Positions 33,975-42,468 of a stretch of DNA of 64,000 bases are shown here, one piece after another. Position numbers and translations under genes: made by a program. The notes beneath the pieces are model-generated. The model saw only the letters and a list, made by a program, of their open reading frames with translations. It did no database searches and was not told the DNA's origin. The stretch is from positions 62,001 to 126,000 of the forward strand of contig NZ_QJGZ01000039.1 of assembly GCF_003254585.1 (NCBI RefSeq), written 5' to 3'. Source of the DNA: Flavobacterium sharifuzzamanii. GTDB lineage: Bacteria; Bacteroidota; Bacteroidia; Flavobacteriales; Flavobacteriaceae. Position 1 is the first letter of the stretch. Each line of letters starts with the position of its first letter.

Positions 33975-34260
33975 AAAATTTAAAATTCCAAATTCCAAGT
34001 TAACCGCTTGAAATTTGGAATTTTTTCTTTTTAGGTTTTATCCTATACGTTTCCCGTGGTTGAAACCACGGGTTATGTTTGGAATTTGGGTTTTAGAATT
34101 TGTTTTTTGGAGAATTTGAATCCGAGCAATAGCGAACAGGCGAAGTAATTTAAAAAATTGGAATTTTCTTTTTAGAATGAATTCCTTCTATACGTCTTCC
34201 GTGGTTGAAACCACGGGCTATGATTGGAAATTGAGTTTTGGAATTTGGGATTTCAATATT
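33975..34260. repeat. two CCGTGGTTGAAACCACGG palindromes with TTGGAATTT repeats
   Basis: This 394-bp gene-free stretch has perfect palindromes at 34053-34072 and 34199-34217. Each is preceded by TATACGT and followed by TATG and TTGG. An AAATTCCAAATTCCAA/TTGGAATTTT hairpin at about 33980-34025 could terminate hemD. I see no ORF. Two inverted copies of the palindrome recur at 49.46 and 49.52 kb. Confidence 0.75.
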
Positions 34261-34344
34261 GAAATTTCCATTTCTACAGCATTTTGACTACATTTGATTT
34301 CTATTGATAACCCAAATCTTAAAAATAGTTTCAAATTATAAGTT

Positions 34345-34815
34345 ATGAAAATCAACTCCCTTTTAATTGAAATTGACGGAATCGACAAAGAAATACTTCG
34401 CTATCTCATGGACGATGCCCGAAAACCAATCTTGCAAATTGCTAATAAAATAGGAATTTCAGGAGCCGCAATTCACCAAAGATTAAAAAAACTAGAACAA
34501 TCTGGCGTGATCTCTGGCTCTAAATTTACTGTAAACCCAAAAGTCCTTGGCTACAACACAATGGCCTTTGTTGGAGTTTATCTGGACAAAGCTTCGAGAA
34601 ACTCTGAAGCCGTAAAAGAACTTAGAAAAATCCCAGAAGTTTTAGAATGCCATTATACAACAGGAAACTGGTCAGTTTTGATTAAAATTATCTGTCGCGA
34701 CAATGAACATTTAATGCAACTTTTAAACAACAAAATCCAAGCAATTGAAGGAGTTTCAAGAACTGAAACTTTTATTTCTCTTGATCAGCAGATTGATAGA
34801 CAGATACAGCTTTAG
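34345..34815 (+). CDS. Lrp/AsnC-family transcriptional regulator
   Basis: A 156-residue regulator. The N-terminal HTH (about 12-60) has IDKEILRYLMDDARKPILQIA and ISGAAIHQRLKKLEQSGVI. The C-terminal RAM/AsnC ligand-binding fold (about 70-145) contains AFVGVYLDK and VLECHYTTGNWSVLIKI. The normal length suggests an octamer-forming amino-acid-responsive regulator. It is single, with a palindromic hairpin shortly downstream. The amino acid sensed and target genes are unknown. Confidence 0.92.
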   Translation: MKINSLLIEIDGIDKEILRYLMDDARKPILQIANKIGISGAAIHQRLKKLEQSGVISGSKFTVNPKVLGYNTMAFVGVYLDKASRNSEAVKELRKIPEVLECHYTTGNWSVLIKIICRDNEHLMQLLNNKIQAIEGVSRTETFISLDQQIDRQIQL

Positions 34816-34867
34816 AATGAAATAAATTCCAAATTTTTCAAATTCCAAATTCCAATATCTAAAAGAC

Positions 34868-34899
34868 AAACCCGACAGGTTTTAAAACCTGTCGGGTTT
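34868..34899. repeat. perfect 32-bp palindrome (hairpin)
   Basis: Arms AAACCCGACAGGTTTT and AAAACCTGTCGGGTTT meet without spacer. It lies between converging genes. There is no T-run, so it is either a terminator-like fold or a dispersed palindrome. Confidence 0.75.
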
Positions 34900-34978
34900 A
34901 TCGTTTATCAGAAATGCATAAAAAAATTCCAAACCCAACAGAATTGGAATTTGGAATTTTTAAATTGTAGTTTGTTTT

Positions 34979-35665
34979 TTAGTTCCTTCTGCTTCCAGAA
35001 TAAATCGATATATAGTACAACAACGTTGCTATCGAACCAATTGCAGCTACAACATACGTTCTTGCTGCCCATTTTAAAGCATCTTTTGCTCCTGCTTGTT
35101 CTTCTTGCGTAAGCATGTGTTTGTTTTCTAACCAAGCCAAAGCACGGTTACTTGCATCATATTCTACAGGAAGTGTAATAATTGTAAACAAAGTTGTTGC
35201 CGCAAAAATGATGATTCCAACCAGTAATAAACCTGGAAAAACTTTGATCATTAAAATTCCTGCAAGTAAAATCCATTGTACATAATTTGAAGCCACACTT
35301 ACAATTGGCACAAGCTTAGAACGCATTGTAAGCCATTCGTAACCAATTGCATGTTGCACTGCGTGACCGCATTCGTGAGCCGCAACTGCGGCTGCGGCTG
35401 CATTACGGTGATTATAAACCGCTTCACTTAAATTTACTGTTTTATCTGATGGATTATAATGATCTGTTAACTGCCCCGGTGTTGAGATAACACGAACATC
35501 TGTAATTCCGTTATCAGCAAGCATTTTTTCAGCAATTTCTCTTCCGCTCATTCCGTTTCTCAATTGCAGTTTCGAATACAACTCAAATTTACTCTTCAGC
35601 TGCGAACTTACCAGCCAGCTGAACAACATTATAGCTCCAGCAATAATTAAATATCCTGATCCCAT
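34979..35665 (-). CDS. zinc metallopeptidase (YugP-like, PF04298)
   Basis: A 228-residue membrane-bound zinc protease-like protein. An N-terminal membrane segment (about 5-22) precedes the zinc motif H97-E-C-G-H101 in AAHECGHAVQHA. Further membrane segments lie at about 120-165 and 205-222. The substrate-binding strand TDHYNPSDKTVNLSEAVY (about 67-84) precedes the motif as in the family. An AATTCCAAAC/TTGGAATTT hairpin lies just downstream. No substrate is known for this family. Confidence 0.87.
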   Translation of the reverse strand: MGSGYLIIAGAIMLFSWLVSSQLKSKFELYSKLQLRNGMSGREIAEKMLADNGITDVRVISTPGQLTDHYNPSDKTVNLSEAVYNHRNAAAAAVAAHECGHAVQHAIGYEWLTMRSKLVPIVSVASNYVQWILLAGILMIKVFPGLLLVGIIIFAATTLFTIITLPVEYDASNRALAWLENKHMLTQEEQAGAKDALKWAARTYVVAAIGSIATLLYYISIYSGSRRN

Positions 35666-35767
35666 TTTTTTGTGTTTTTAGATTGATTTTTAAATTTACA
35701 AAACAAACTGCAAATTGTGAACCACTTTAACAAAATGTCATTTTGACATCATTTTACCACTTTTGAC

Positions 35768-36403
35768 TTAATTCAGCATGTTGTTTTTGAGTAAAAAAGC
35801 AATTAATTCTGCCACATTCTTCATTTTATACTTCTGAAGAATATTGCGTCGATGGGTTTGAACGGTTAAAAAACTTAGAAACAAATCATCTGCTATTTCT
35901 TGTGTCGATTTTCCTTGTGAAAGCAATAAGGCAATATCACGTTCTCTTCTGCTCAAACCTGGAATTCTTTCCAAATCTTCAGATAATGGTTGGCTAATGA
36001 TAGTTTTTACTTCTTCGCTAAAAACAATTTCGCCTTCGATAGCTTTGTAAATACATTCTTTAAACTCATCAAAAGAAGCGTTTTTAAGAATGTATCCGTT
36101 TCCGCCGTTTTGGATAAACTGCATCACCAAACTTCTTTCAGACTGGCTGCTCATACCTATAATTACAATTCTAGGATGCTTTTGCTTGATAGTTTTACAT
36201 AAATCAACCCCATTTATTACAGGCAAAAAAATATCCATTAAAATCAAATCGACTTTATTGTCTTCGATATAATCTAAAAGCGCAATTCCCGATTCGAATT
36301 TATCTACAATTTCAATATTATCTAAATCCGACAGCAAACCTGAAATTCCAGAAATCACAATCGGATGATCGTCTACTATTACCGTTTTATACTTCATAAT
36401 CAT
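35768..36403 (-). CDS. NarL/LuxR-family response regulator
   Basis: A 211-residue regulator with a receiver domain (about 5-120, phospho-acceptor D57 in LILMDIFLP, start counted from 36403). The LuxR-type HTH (about 148-208) includes LSRRERDIALLLSQGKSTQEI (split) and FLTVQTHRRNILQKYKM. ATG 36397 is an equally good start. It overlaps the 3' end of the upstream kinase gene by 17 bases, so the two are co-translated. Target genes are not visible; the divergent lipoprotein gene at 38567 is one candidate. Confidence 0.9.
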   Translation of the reverse strand: MIMKYKTVIVDDHPIVISGISGLLSDLDNIEIVDKFESGIALLDYIEDNKVDLILMDIFLPVINGVDLCKTIKQKHPRIVIIGMSSQSERSLVMQFIQNGGNGYILKNASFDEFKECIYKAIEGEIVFSEEVKTIISQPLSEDLERIPGLSRRERDIALLLSQGKSTQEIADDLFLSFLTVQTHRRNILQKYKMKNVAELIAFLLKNNMLN

Positions 36404-38399
36404 GATTTGGGTTATATTTTAATTCTATATAAGTTGAAGTTCCTTTATCCAGAACAGAATCTATTTCTAATTTTCCATTTAAGAAAGCCACACGATTTTT
36501 AATATTTCGCAAGCCCATTCCGTCTCTTTTTTCTGCATATTCTAGATTAAAGCCAATTCCGTTATCTTCTACAGTAATAAAAAACACATCTTTGTTCTGC
36601 GAGCAGGAAACCAGAATCTGTGATGCTTTGGCATATTTCAAAGAATTATTCAGAAGTTCTTGAATGATTCTGAAAATCATAATTTTAAAATGCTGTGGCA
36701 AAGTTGTTTTTTTAATTAAATACTGAAATTCGATCGTGGTTTCGGTAGTAGAATGCGAAGCGCATAAATCTCTAAGCGCATGTTCAAGCCCAAGTTTCAT
36801 TAAACTTTCGGGCATTAAATTCTGAGAAATATTGCGAAGTTCTTTTATCGAATCGTTCAATAAACCATTAATATTTGGGTCATTTTCCTTGTTTTCACGA
36901 TTGGCTATATTGAGATGCATTTTAAGACCAGAAAGCATACTTCCAAGTCCGTCGTGCAGATCTCTGGCAATTCTTTTACGTTCAATTTCTTCCCCTTCAA
37001 TCAAAGCATTTGAAACAGATAATTTTTGCTGATTTTCTAATGCTTCAAGTTCTTGTTTATGATTGACTTCTTTTTGAAAACTTATCTTTTTCTGATAATT
37101 ATTCCAACTCCACAAAAACAAAACCGTCAGAAACAAAACAAACGAAAGCACTGCAAAAAGCAACATATTCAAACGGTTATTATTAACCTGCAAAACCGCT
37201 TTTTCATTCTCAGACTGCAGCAGACCAATTTTCTTTTCGCTTTCTGCTTTTTTATATTTTGCTTCAAGTTCTACAATTTCAGTTTTCAGTTTAGCATCGT
37301 TTAGACTATCGTTTATAACATTGTATTTATTTGAATAATAATAAGCTTTTGAATATTCTTTTGTTGCATTATAAACTTTAGACAACTCTTTGTAATAATT
37401 CTTTTTATCCACAATAAAAGGCGTTTTTGCAATTAGATATTCTAAATTGCTTTTAGCTTTATCGTAATTTTTCAGTTTAAAAAGCACTTCATATTCGGCA
37501 AATTTCAATCTGTTTACAGCAATTGCATTCTGATGGCTTTCTGCCGATTTAATTCCTTTTTCAAAACTCACTAACGCCTCGTTGTGTTTGTTTTGTTTCG
37601 CATAATAAAGCCCTTCCGAATAAAAATAAGAATCATTTAAGTTTGATTCTGGATATTTTTCTAAAGTTTCATAAGCTTTATCTAAAATTTCTTTGGCATC
37701 ATAAAAATGTTTCAGCTCAACTAAATTTTCTGCATTTATTATATACGTTTCCATCTTAGACTCTGCTAAAGTCGCAGATTTTTTAGTGGCGCTCTCAATA
37801 TATTTCTGCGCTTGATCTAGATATTCTGCCGCTTTTTCTCGTTCATCATTATTCATAAAAATAATGGCAACTGCTTTATTTAATGCACTGATTAATTCAT
37901 AATCGCCACTTTTTTTAGCAATTGGAATCGCTTCATTTACAAGCAATTTCATGTAAGCATTTTCATTATTCTTGCGCTGTTGCATAATGCCGTAATTCTG
38001 AAGTATCACGGCACGAAGTTTATAGGCTTCTTTATTTCTATATTTTTTGAGTTTGGCATTTGCTTCTAGCAAAGCTTTTTCAAAACCTTCCAAATCGCCT
38101 TTTTCTATAAAACTGTAGGCATTATAAAAAATAGAAGCATCTTTTAGAAAAGGAAATTTGACTTTAAGCTTATTTGCCTGTTCCAAATATTCTTTAGATT
38201 TTTTTGCATCCTGCGACATCAAAAACAGTTTTGATAATCTGAAACTATTCAAACTTTTAACGCTATCTGATTTTGTGCTTTTTGTGATCTTAACAATACT
38301 GTCAATATAAACCGTATCATCATCTAATGAAAGAATTACTTGTGAATTGGAAATTGCGGTAAAAAATAAAAAAAATAAAAAGGCGTAGATTTTCTTCAT
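36387..38399 (-). CDS. TPR-containing sensor histidine kinase (HisKA_3 type)
   Basis: A 670-residue kinase: signal peptide (about 1-19), a periplasmic array of tetratricopeptide repeats (about 40-385), a coiled coil, and one membrane helix (about 418-437). The dimerisation domain has its histidine near 481 in ARDLHDGLGSML, followed by an HATPase domain (DNGIGF, then GMGLRNIKNR). This layout is common in Flavobacteria and pairs with a LuxR-type regulator, as here. The TPR region probably senses a protein or peptide partner. It is divergent from a lipoprotein gene. Confidence 0.9.
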   Translation of the reverse strand: MKKIYAFLFFLFFTAISNSQVILSLDDDTVYIDSIVKITKSTKSDSVKSLNSFRLSKLFLMSQDAKKSKEYLEQANKLKVKFPFLKDASIFYNAYSFIEKGDLEGFEKALLEANAKLKKYRNKEAYKLRAVILQNYGIMQQRKNNENAYMKLLVNEAIPIAKKSGDYELISALNKAVAIIFMNNDEREKAAEYLDQAQKYIESATKKSATLAESKMETYIINAENLVELKHFYDAKEILDKAYETLEKYPESNLNDSYFYSEGLYYAKQNKHNEALVSFEKGIKSAESHQNAIAVNRLKFAEYEVLFKLKNYDKAKSNLEYLIAKTPFIVDKKNYYKELSKVYNATKEYSKAYYYSNKYNVINDSLNDAKLKTEIVELEAKYKKAESEKKIGLLQSENEKAVLQVNNNRLNMLLFAVLSFVLFLTVLFLWSWNNYQKKISFQKEVNHKQELEALENQQKLSVSNALIEGEEIERKRIARDLHDGLGSMLSGLKMHLNIANRENKENDPNINGLLNDSIKELRNISQNLMPESLMKLGLEHALRDLCASHSTTETTIEFQYLIKKTTLPQHFKIMIFRIIQELLNNSLKYAKASQILVSCSQNKDVFFITVEDNGIGFNLEYAEKRDGMGLRNIKNRVAFLNGKLEIDSVLDKGTSTYIELKYNPNHDYEV

Positions 38400-38566
38400 A
38401 AATGTGGCATTTACTCAAAGTTATTAAAGCTTAATGACTTTCAAAAAGAAATCACTTGCTTTTACCTGATATCAGGTAATAAAAAATACATTTTATCAGG
38501 TATTGTTCTCCCATAGTTAAGGGTCTAATTTTGTTGTAGATCTTACTATTAATTAAATATATACTT

Positions 38567-38962
38567 ATGAAATCAATTTTGAAAACCTTAGCAATTGTAA
38601 TGACTCTTGCTTTTACTGCAGTTTCTTGCAGCAGCGATGATGATAAAGGCGGAAACAACTCAAGAGACGTTAAATACGAAATAACTGGAAATTATACTGG
38701 AACTCTTTCTACTACTTATTTTGAAAAAGGAGGAAATGCTCTAAACGAAGATATCACCAAACTTCCTTGGACTAAAGAATTTACCGCTGATGCAAAATCT
38801 ATCGGTGCATCATTAAGCGCTAGCGGATATGGCGGAACTCCAGGTCAAACATTGACTGGAAAAATTTATGTTGGAGGAAAATTACAAAATGAATTAACTG
38901 CAACAGCTACAAATGATGGTATAATTGTATTGCCACTTACACCATACGTTTTCGGACAATAG
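38567..38962 (+). CDS. small lipoprotein with MmpS-like fold
   Basis: A 131-residue lipoprotein: lipobox AVSC with C21, an Asp-rich linker, then an all-beta domain (about 35-131). The order YEITGNYTG, TTYFEKGG, LPWTKEF, ASLSASG and KIYVGGKLQNE is strikingly like the mycobacterial MmpS accessory proteins (PF05423). No MmpL or RND partner is adjacent. It is divergent from the TPR kinase gene. The MmpS link is my pattern match and needs a profile search. Confidence 0.65.
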   Translation: MKSILKTLAIVMTLAFTAVSCSSDDDKGGNNSRDVKYEITGNYTGTLSTTYFEKGGNALNEDITKLPWTKEFTADAKSIGASLSASGYGGTPGQTLTGKIYVGGKLQNELTATATNDGIIVLPLTPYVFGQ

Positions 38963-39005
38963 TTTATAGAAATTTAAAATTTTAGATTTTTGTTTTTGGT
39001 AAAAG

Positions 39006-39042
39006 AAAAAGTTTCGTAGTCCAACGAAACTTTTCTTTTTTA
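39006..39042 (+). terminator. terminator of the MmpS-like lipoprotein gene
   Basis: Stem AAAAGTTTCGT/ACGAAACTTTT with a 6-base loop, then a T-rich run. Confidence 0.85.
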
Positions 39043-39082
39043 CAAATTCGCTAAAACACATATTAATAAAATCAATAAAAAA

Positions 39083-40060
39083 ATGAAAAAAATTTACTTA
39101 TTCGCTATTATCTCCCTGATAATTACTTCCTGCACTAATGATGAAACTAAATCAGAAAATGCAATTGAAAATAATAGTGTTCTTAATTTTTCTTCTCTAG
39201 AAAAAATGGAACAAAAAATAGATGAGATTTCTGCAATAAAAGCAGAAATGGATAGTCAAACATCTCAAAAATATATTTCAAAAAGTCCTACTTTAAAATC
39301 AAAACTTTCTGAAAACTCTATAATAGAGGTTTTAAAAAATTATCATTCAGACAGATTGATTGATATTAGCAACCTAAGAAAAAACTTAAACTTTGTAAGT
39401 ATACAAAGTATTGCTGATGAAATTAATTCATTACAAATATTAAATGCTGATAAAGCAAATAAATTGTTTTACCAACATAGAAACTTTCTAAAAAGAAACA
39501 ATTATAATCAAGTAGAAACTATATTCGAAAATAGAAGCGGAGAAGTTATAAACGAAAAAGGCAATGTTAGTATCAATGGAATTCCTCGTGATTTTACCAC
39601 TTCACAGAGTACTACGGGCAAATTTATTACTTCGTCAGGAAAACAGGGCTCGTTCCTTTCTCCAGATAAGAATTACATAGTACTATATAGTGCTGGAAGA
39701 CAAACACATGAAGATGATTTTGGCAAAACTTTCTTTAGATATTACACTGAGTTTCAGGCTGTATACAGAGATCCTACCACAGGCTTTTTAGTTCCTTGCC
39801 CTTCACTATTTGGCGCTCAAAGCTCTTCATATGCTGGATTTTCACAATCTGGAGACAATCCTTTTGCAGACTTTGCTATAACAATGGCATATCCTAGCGG
39901 TTCTGGAAGCTCACTTCGTAGTGTAGGAGGCCAAAAATGGACTGCTTACCAACCCGAGGGAGGATATATTAAGGGAGTATTTGGACCTTTAGCCGCGAAT
40001 ACTCCACCCGGTTTAATGATTGTTGATTTTCAATACGATAGTGGTTTTCTTGAAAAGTAA
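39083..40060 (+). CDS. hypothetical lipoprotein
   Basis: A 325-residue predicted lipoprotein with lipobox ITSC ending at C17. Residues 35-150 look helical and charged (KMEQKIDEISAIKAEMDSQ). The C-terminal half (about 165-325) is strand-rich, with aromatic and Ser/Gly stretches such as TEFQAVYRDPTTGFLVPCPS. The codon pattern is AT-rich, like the genes of the 3-6 kb island and unlike its neighbours. I do not recognise a family. It has its own terminators on both sides and is monocistronic. Confidence 0.6.
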   Translation: MKKIYLFAIISLIITSCTNDETKSENAIENNSVLNFSSLEKMEQKIDEISAIKAEMDSQTSQKYISKSPTLKSKLSENSIIEVLKNYHSDRLIDISNLRKNLNFVSIQSIADEINSLQILNADKANKLFYQHRNFLKRNNYNQVETIFENRSGEVINEKGNVSINGIPRDFTTSQSTTGKFITSSGKQGSFLSPDKNYIVLYSAGRQTHEDDFGKTFFRYYTEFQAVYRDPTTGFLVPCPSLFGAQSSSYAGFSQSGDNPFADFAITMAYPSGSGSSLRSVGGQKWTAYQPEGGYIKGVFGPLAANTPPGLMIVDFQYDSGFLEK

Positions 40061-40073
40061 AATTTATAAATTA

Positions 40074-40112
40074 AAAAACATCTCAAAGCATTTTTGAGAT
40101 GTTTTCTTTTTT
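40074..40112. terminator. bidirectional terminator
   Basis: Stem AAAACATCTCAAA/TTTGAGATGTTTT with A-rich and T-rich flanks, between converging genes. Confidence 0.85.
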
Positions 40113-40707
40113 ACAACTCTAATTGATGATTGACATCTTCAAATTTTTCAATTAGACTATTTATTTTCTCCTGCTGTTTTCTGGTTTGTTTTGGATGAAT
40201 ATAGAACCAGTTAAACAACATCCAGAACAATGTCATTCCATAAATCAAAATCGCCATCAAAGGTTTCATTCTACTTGCATATTCGTACATATACAAGCAA
40301 ATTCCAAGGGTTAACAAAACAAAATATAAAGTCATCAGTTTTGTCTGCATGAAGTTTTGTTTCTTTTTAATTAAAATCAAGTTTTGCAAATATTCCTGAT
40401 TGGTTTGATTTGCGTCTATATTTTTATAATTACCTAATAGTTTGTTGTAAACCATTAAATAAATCAGCATTGCCAAAATCACCAAAACAATTCCGATTTT
40501 AGTCGAAACAAATTGAGGCTGATAATAGAACCAAATAAAAGCAATGAAAGCACTGGTTGCTAAAAGCAGAATATTTGTAAGCCATAAACAACGCAAACTT
40601 GTTTTCTTAAACTTATTTATTCGCGCCAGCAAATCGGTCATATCTGGCTGACTTATGGATTGTTTTTTCCATAAATCTTTAAAATCTATATTATTATCGT
40701 TGTCCAT
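40111..40707 (-). CDS. membrane protein, probable partner of the ECF sigma factor
   Basis: A 198-residue protein with a short cytoplasmic head (MDNDNNIDFKDLWKKQSIS) and about four membrane segments (about 40-62, 70-88, 123-142, 150-168). A basic coiled tail follows. It starts 14 bases inside the ECF sigma gene, so translation is coupled. That arrangement suggests an anti-sigma role, but no zinc-type anti-sigma motif is seen. I do not recognise the family with certainty. Confidence 0.7.
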   Translation of the reverse strand: MDNDNNIDFKDLWKKQSISQPDMTDLLARINKFKKTSLRCLWLTNILLLATSAFIAFIWFYYQPQFVSTKIGIVLVILAMLIYLMVYNKLLGNYKNIDANQTNQEYLQNLILIKKKQNFMQTKLMTLYFVLLTLGICLYMYEYASRMKPLMAILIYGMTLFWMLFNWFYIHPKQTRKQQEKINSLIEKFEDVNHQLEL

Positions 40708-41167
40708 TTTCTTTAAATTTTTGAGTCAGTTTTTCTTTAATTCTGTGAATTTTCACTCTAACATTGGCTTCAGAAAGTCCGACGATTTTAGCAATCTCAT
40801 TTTGTTTGATATCCTCTAACTCTAACGAAATAATAATACGATCGGTTTCTGGAAGCTCAGCAATACATTTATACAAGAATTGAATCTGAGGTTCTAATGA
40901 GGAATGTTTTTCTTCTGAAAGATGAACGGGAAGCTCTGATTTGGGGAAACGCTTTTGTTTTTCTATCTGCCTCAGGCAATTATTGGAAGCGATTCTGAAA
41001 ATCCAAGTTCCAATAGCCGACTCGTTTCTAAAAGTTTCAAGTTTTTGCCAAACAATTATAAAAGTTTCCTGAGTCAAATCCTGAGCGGCGTCATAATCGT
41101 TTACGAAACCCATGCAAAGTCTAAAAATTCTGTCCCAATAAGTTTTATATATTTCTTCGAATTTCAT
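40694..41167 (-). CDS. ECF RNA polymerase sigma factor
   Basis: A 157-residue sigma-70 family factor of the extracytoplasmic type. Region 2 (about 5-70) has DYDAAQDLTQETFIIVWQKL. Region 4 (about 105-150) has LPETDRIIISLELEDIKQNE and IVGLSEANVRVKIHRIKEKL. It begins one base after the upstream hydrolase stop and overlaps the downstream membrane protein gene. The three genes thus form a tight operon. The signal and regulon are unknown. Confidence 0.93.
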   Translation of the reverse strand: MKFEEIYKTYWDRIFRLCMGFVNDYDAAQDLTQETFIIVWQKLETFRNESAIGTWIFRIASNNCLRQIEKQKRFPKSELPVHLSEEKHSSLEPQIQFLYKCIAELPETDRIIISLELEDIKQNEIAKIVGLSEANVRVKIHRIKEKLTQKFKENGQR

Positions 41168-41168
41168 T

Positions 41169-42017
41169 TTAAGCTTTTAAAAAATTATTCAACTGCCCCA
41201 TGTACCAAGCCGTATCATCGTACATAATAAAGTGCAGACCATTTGTGGCGTACTGAAAATTGGCAGTTTTTAAATTTTTGTACTGACCTTCAATTGCTGG
41301 TTTTAAATTTATAAAATAAGATTCTAATAAAACTAAGGACGGACATTTAATCTGTGAGATTTTTTCTCTTAAATCGGTATTATAAAAATCACAATACATT
41401 TGTCCAAAAGTGTTTCGGTCCGATTTTACGCTCCAGCTCACAACCGTCTCCAATCTAGATTGATCTTGTAGAAGTCTCGGCATCATTTGTTTCTGCATAT
41501 CGTAAAACTGAGTTTCGTTCATTCCCGTCATTTTATTTACAGTTGCCGTACAATCGTTATTTTCTTTTGATTTAAAAGAAGGATCACTCAAAGCTGCCAG
41601 ACAAGGAAGTGCATCCACAACCACAATTTTCCCAATCAATTCTGGATAATCTGCCGCAATGGCAAGTGCCAATCCTCCGCCCATACTGTGGCCAATTACA
41701 ATTGGTTTTTCGATTTTATTGTCTTTGATATAAGCTGCAATTTCATTTTTCCAATTTTCAAATGAAGGATTTGGTTGTGGTTTTACTCCTGCAAAACCTG
41801 ACATTGTAAGCGTGTAGCAAGTGAAGTCTTTTTCGAATGTCGCTTTTGTTTCATTCCAAACTTCTCCAGAAGAAGCAAATCCTGGAATGAAGATTATAGA
41901 TTGTTTCCCTTTTCCTGTTTTAATTACTTCAAAAGGATATGATTTTGTTTGTGCAAAAACATTTAGACATAATGCTGAGAATAAGAATGCGATAATTAAG
42001 ATGATATACTTTTTCAT
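41169..42017 (-). CDS. exported alpha/beta hydrolase
   Basis: A 282-residue hydrolase with signal peptide (about 1-23, ending VFAQ). The nucleophile elbow is GHSMGGG (Ser within VIGHSMGGGLALA). An oxyanion region lies in FIPGFASSGEVW. The catalytic histidine candidate is in NGLHFIMYDD near the C-terminus. The acid is probably an aspartate after the sixth strand. It is the first gene of an operon with the ECF sigma and its membrane partner, an unusual mix. The substrate is unknown. Confidence 0.87.
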   Translation of the reverse strand: MKKYIILIIAFLFSALCLNVFAQTKSYPFEVIKTGKGKQSIIFIPGFASSGEVWNETKATFEKDFTCYTLTMSGFAGVKPQPNPSFENWKNEIAAYIKDNKIEKPIVIGHSMGGGLALAIAADYPELIGKIVVVDALPCLAALSDPSFKSKENNDCTATVNKMTGMNETQFYDMQKQMMPRLLQDQSRLETVVSWSVKSDRNTFGQMYCDFYNTDLREKISQIKCPSLVLLESYFINLKPAIEGQYKNLKTANFQYATNGLHFIMYDDTAWYMGQLNNFLKA

Positions 42018-42235
42018 TTTTAATAGTTTTAGGTTGTTAAAATTCTAATAGCAATAAATTGTTAATTAAATCGGATCCATGCTTTTGATACGGCAACTAT
42101 TAAAATGTTACAAAAGTTTTTAAATTTTTAATGAAAAAATTACTAATCTCAATGTTGGTGCGGGTTTTTAACCGCAAATTTTGCAAGTTTTTTTACCACA
42201 AAGACTCGAAACCACAAAGTTTTTTTCACAATCTT

Positions 42236-42333
42236 GTCATCCTGAGGAACGAAGGATCACACAAGATATTCCGCAAACTGAATCGCCAATCTTTGTAGAG
42301 TTTCGTGTGCGATCCTTCGTTCCTCAGGATGAC
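42236..42333. repeat. GTCATCCTGAGGAACGAAGG inverted repeat element
   Basis: The arms GTCATCCTGAGGAACGAAGG and CCTTCGTTCCTCAGGATGAC lie 98 bp apart end to end. The same element recurs at 59.5 kb. The 451-bp gene-free stretch from 42018 otherwise holds an AT-rich filler and an AATCCCAAACCCCAAT/ATTGGAATTT hairpin (42400-42448) that can terminate leuS. Confidence 0.8.
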
Positions 42334-42468
42334 AAACTATACACATTTCAGAATAAAATTCGTGTAAATTAGTGCAATTCGTGGCAAAAAAACAAGCACA
42401 AAAAAAATCCCAAACCCCAATCGTAAAATTGGAATTTGGAATTTTTTTATATTGAAATTTTAAAATAA

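Noticed and set aside
42181..42372. 63-residue frame in the leuS downstream gap
   Set aside because: It runs through both arms of the GTCATCCTGAGG inverted repeat and has no independent support.
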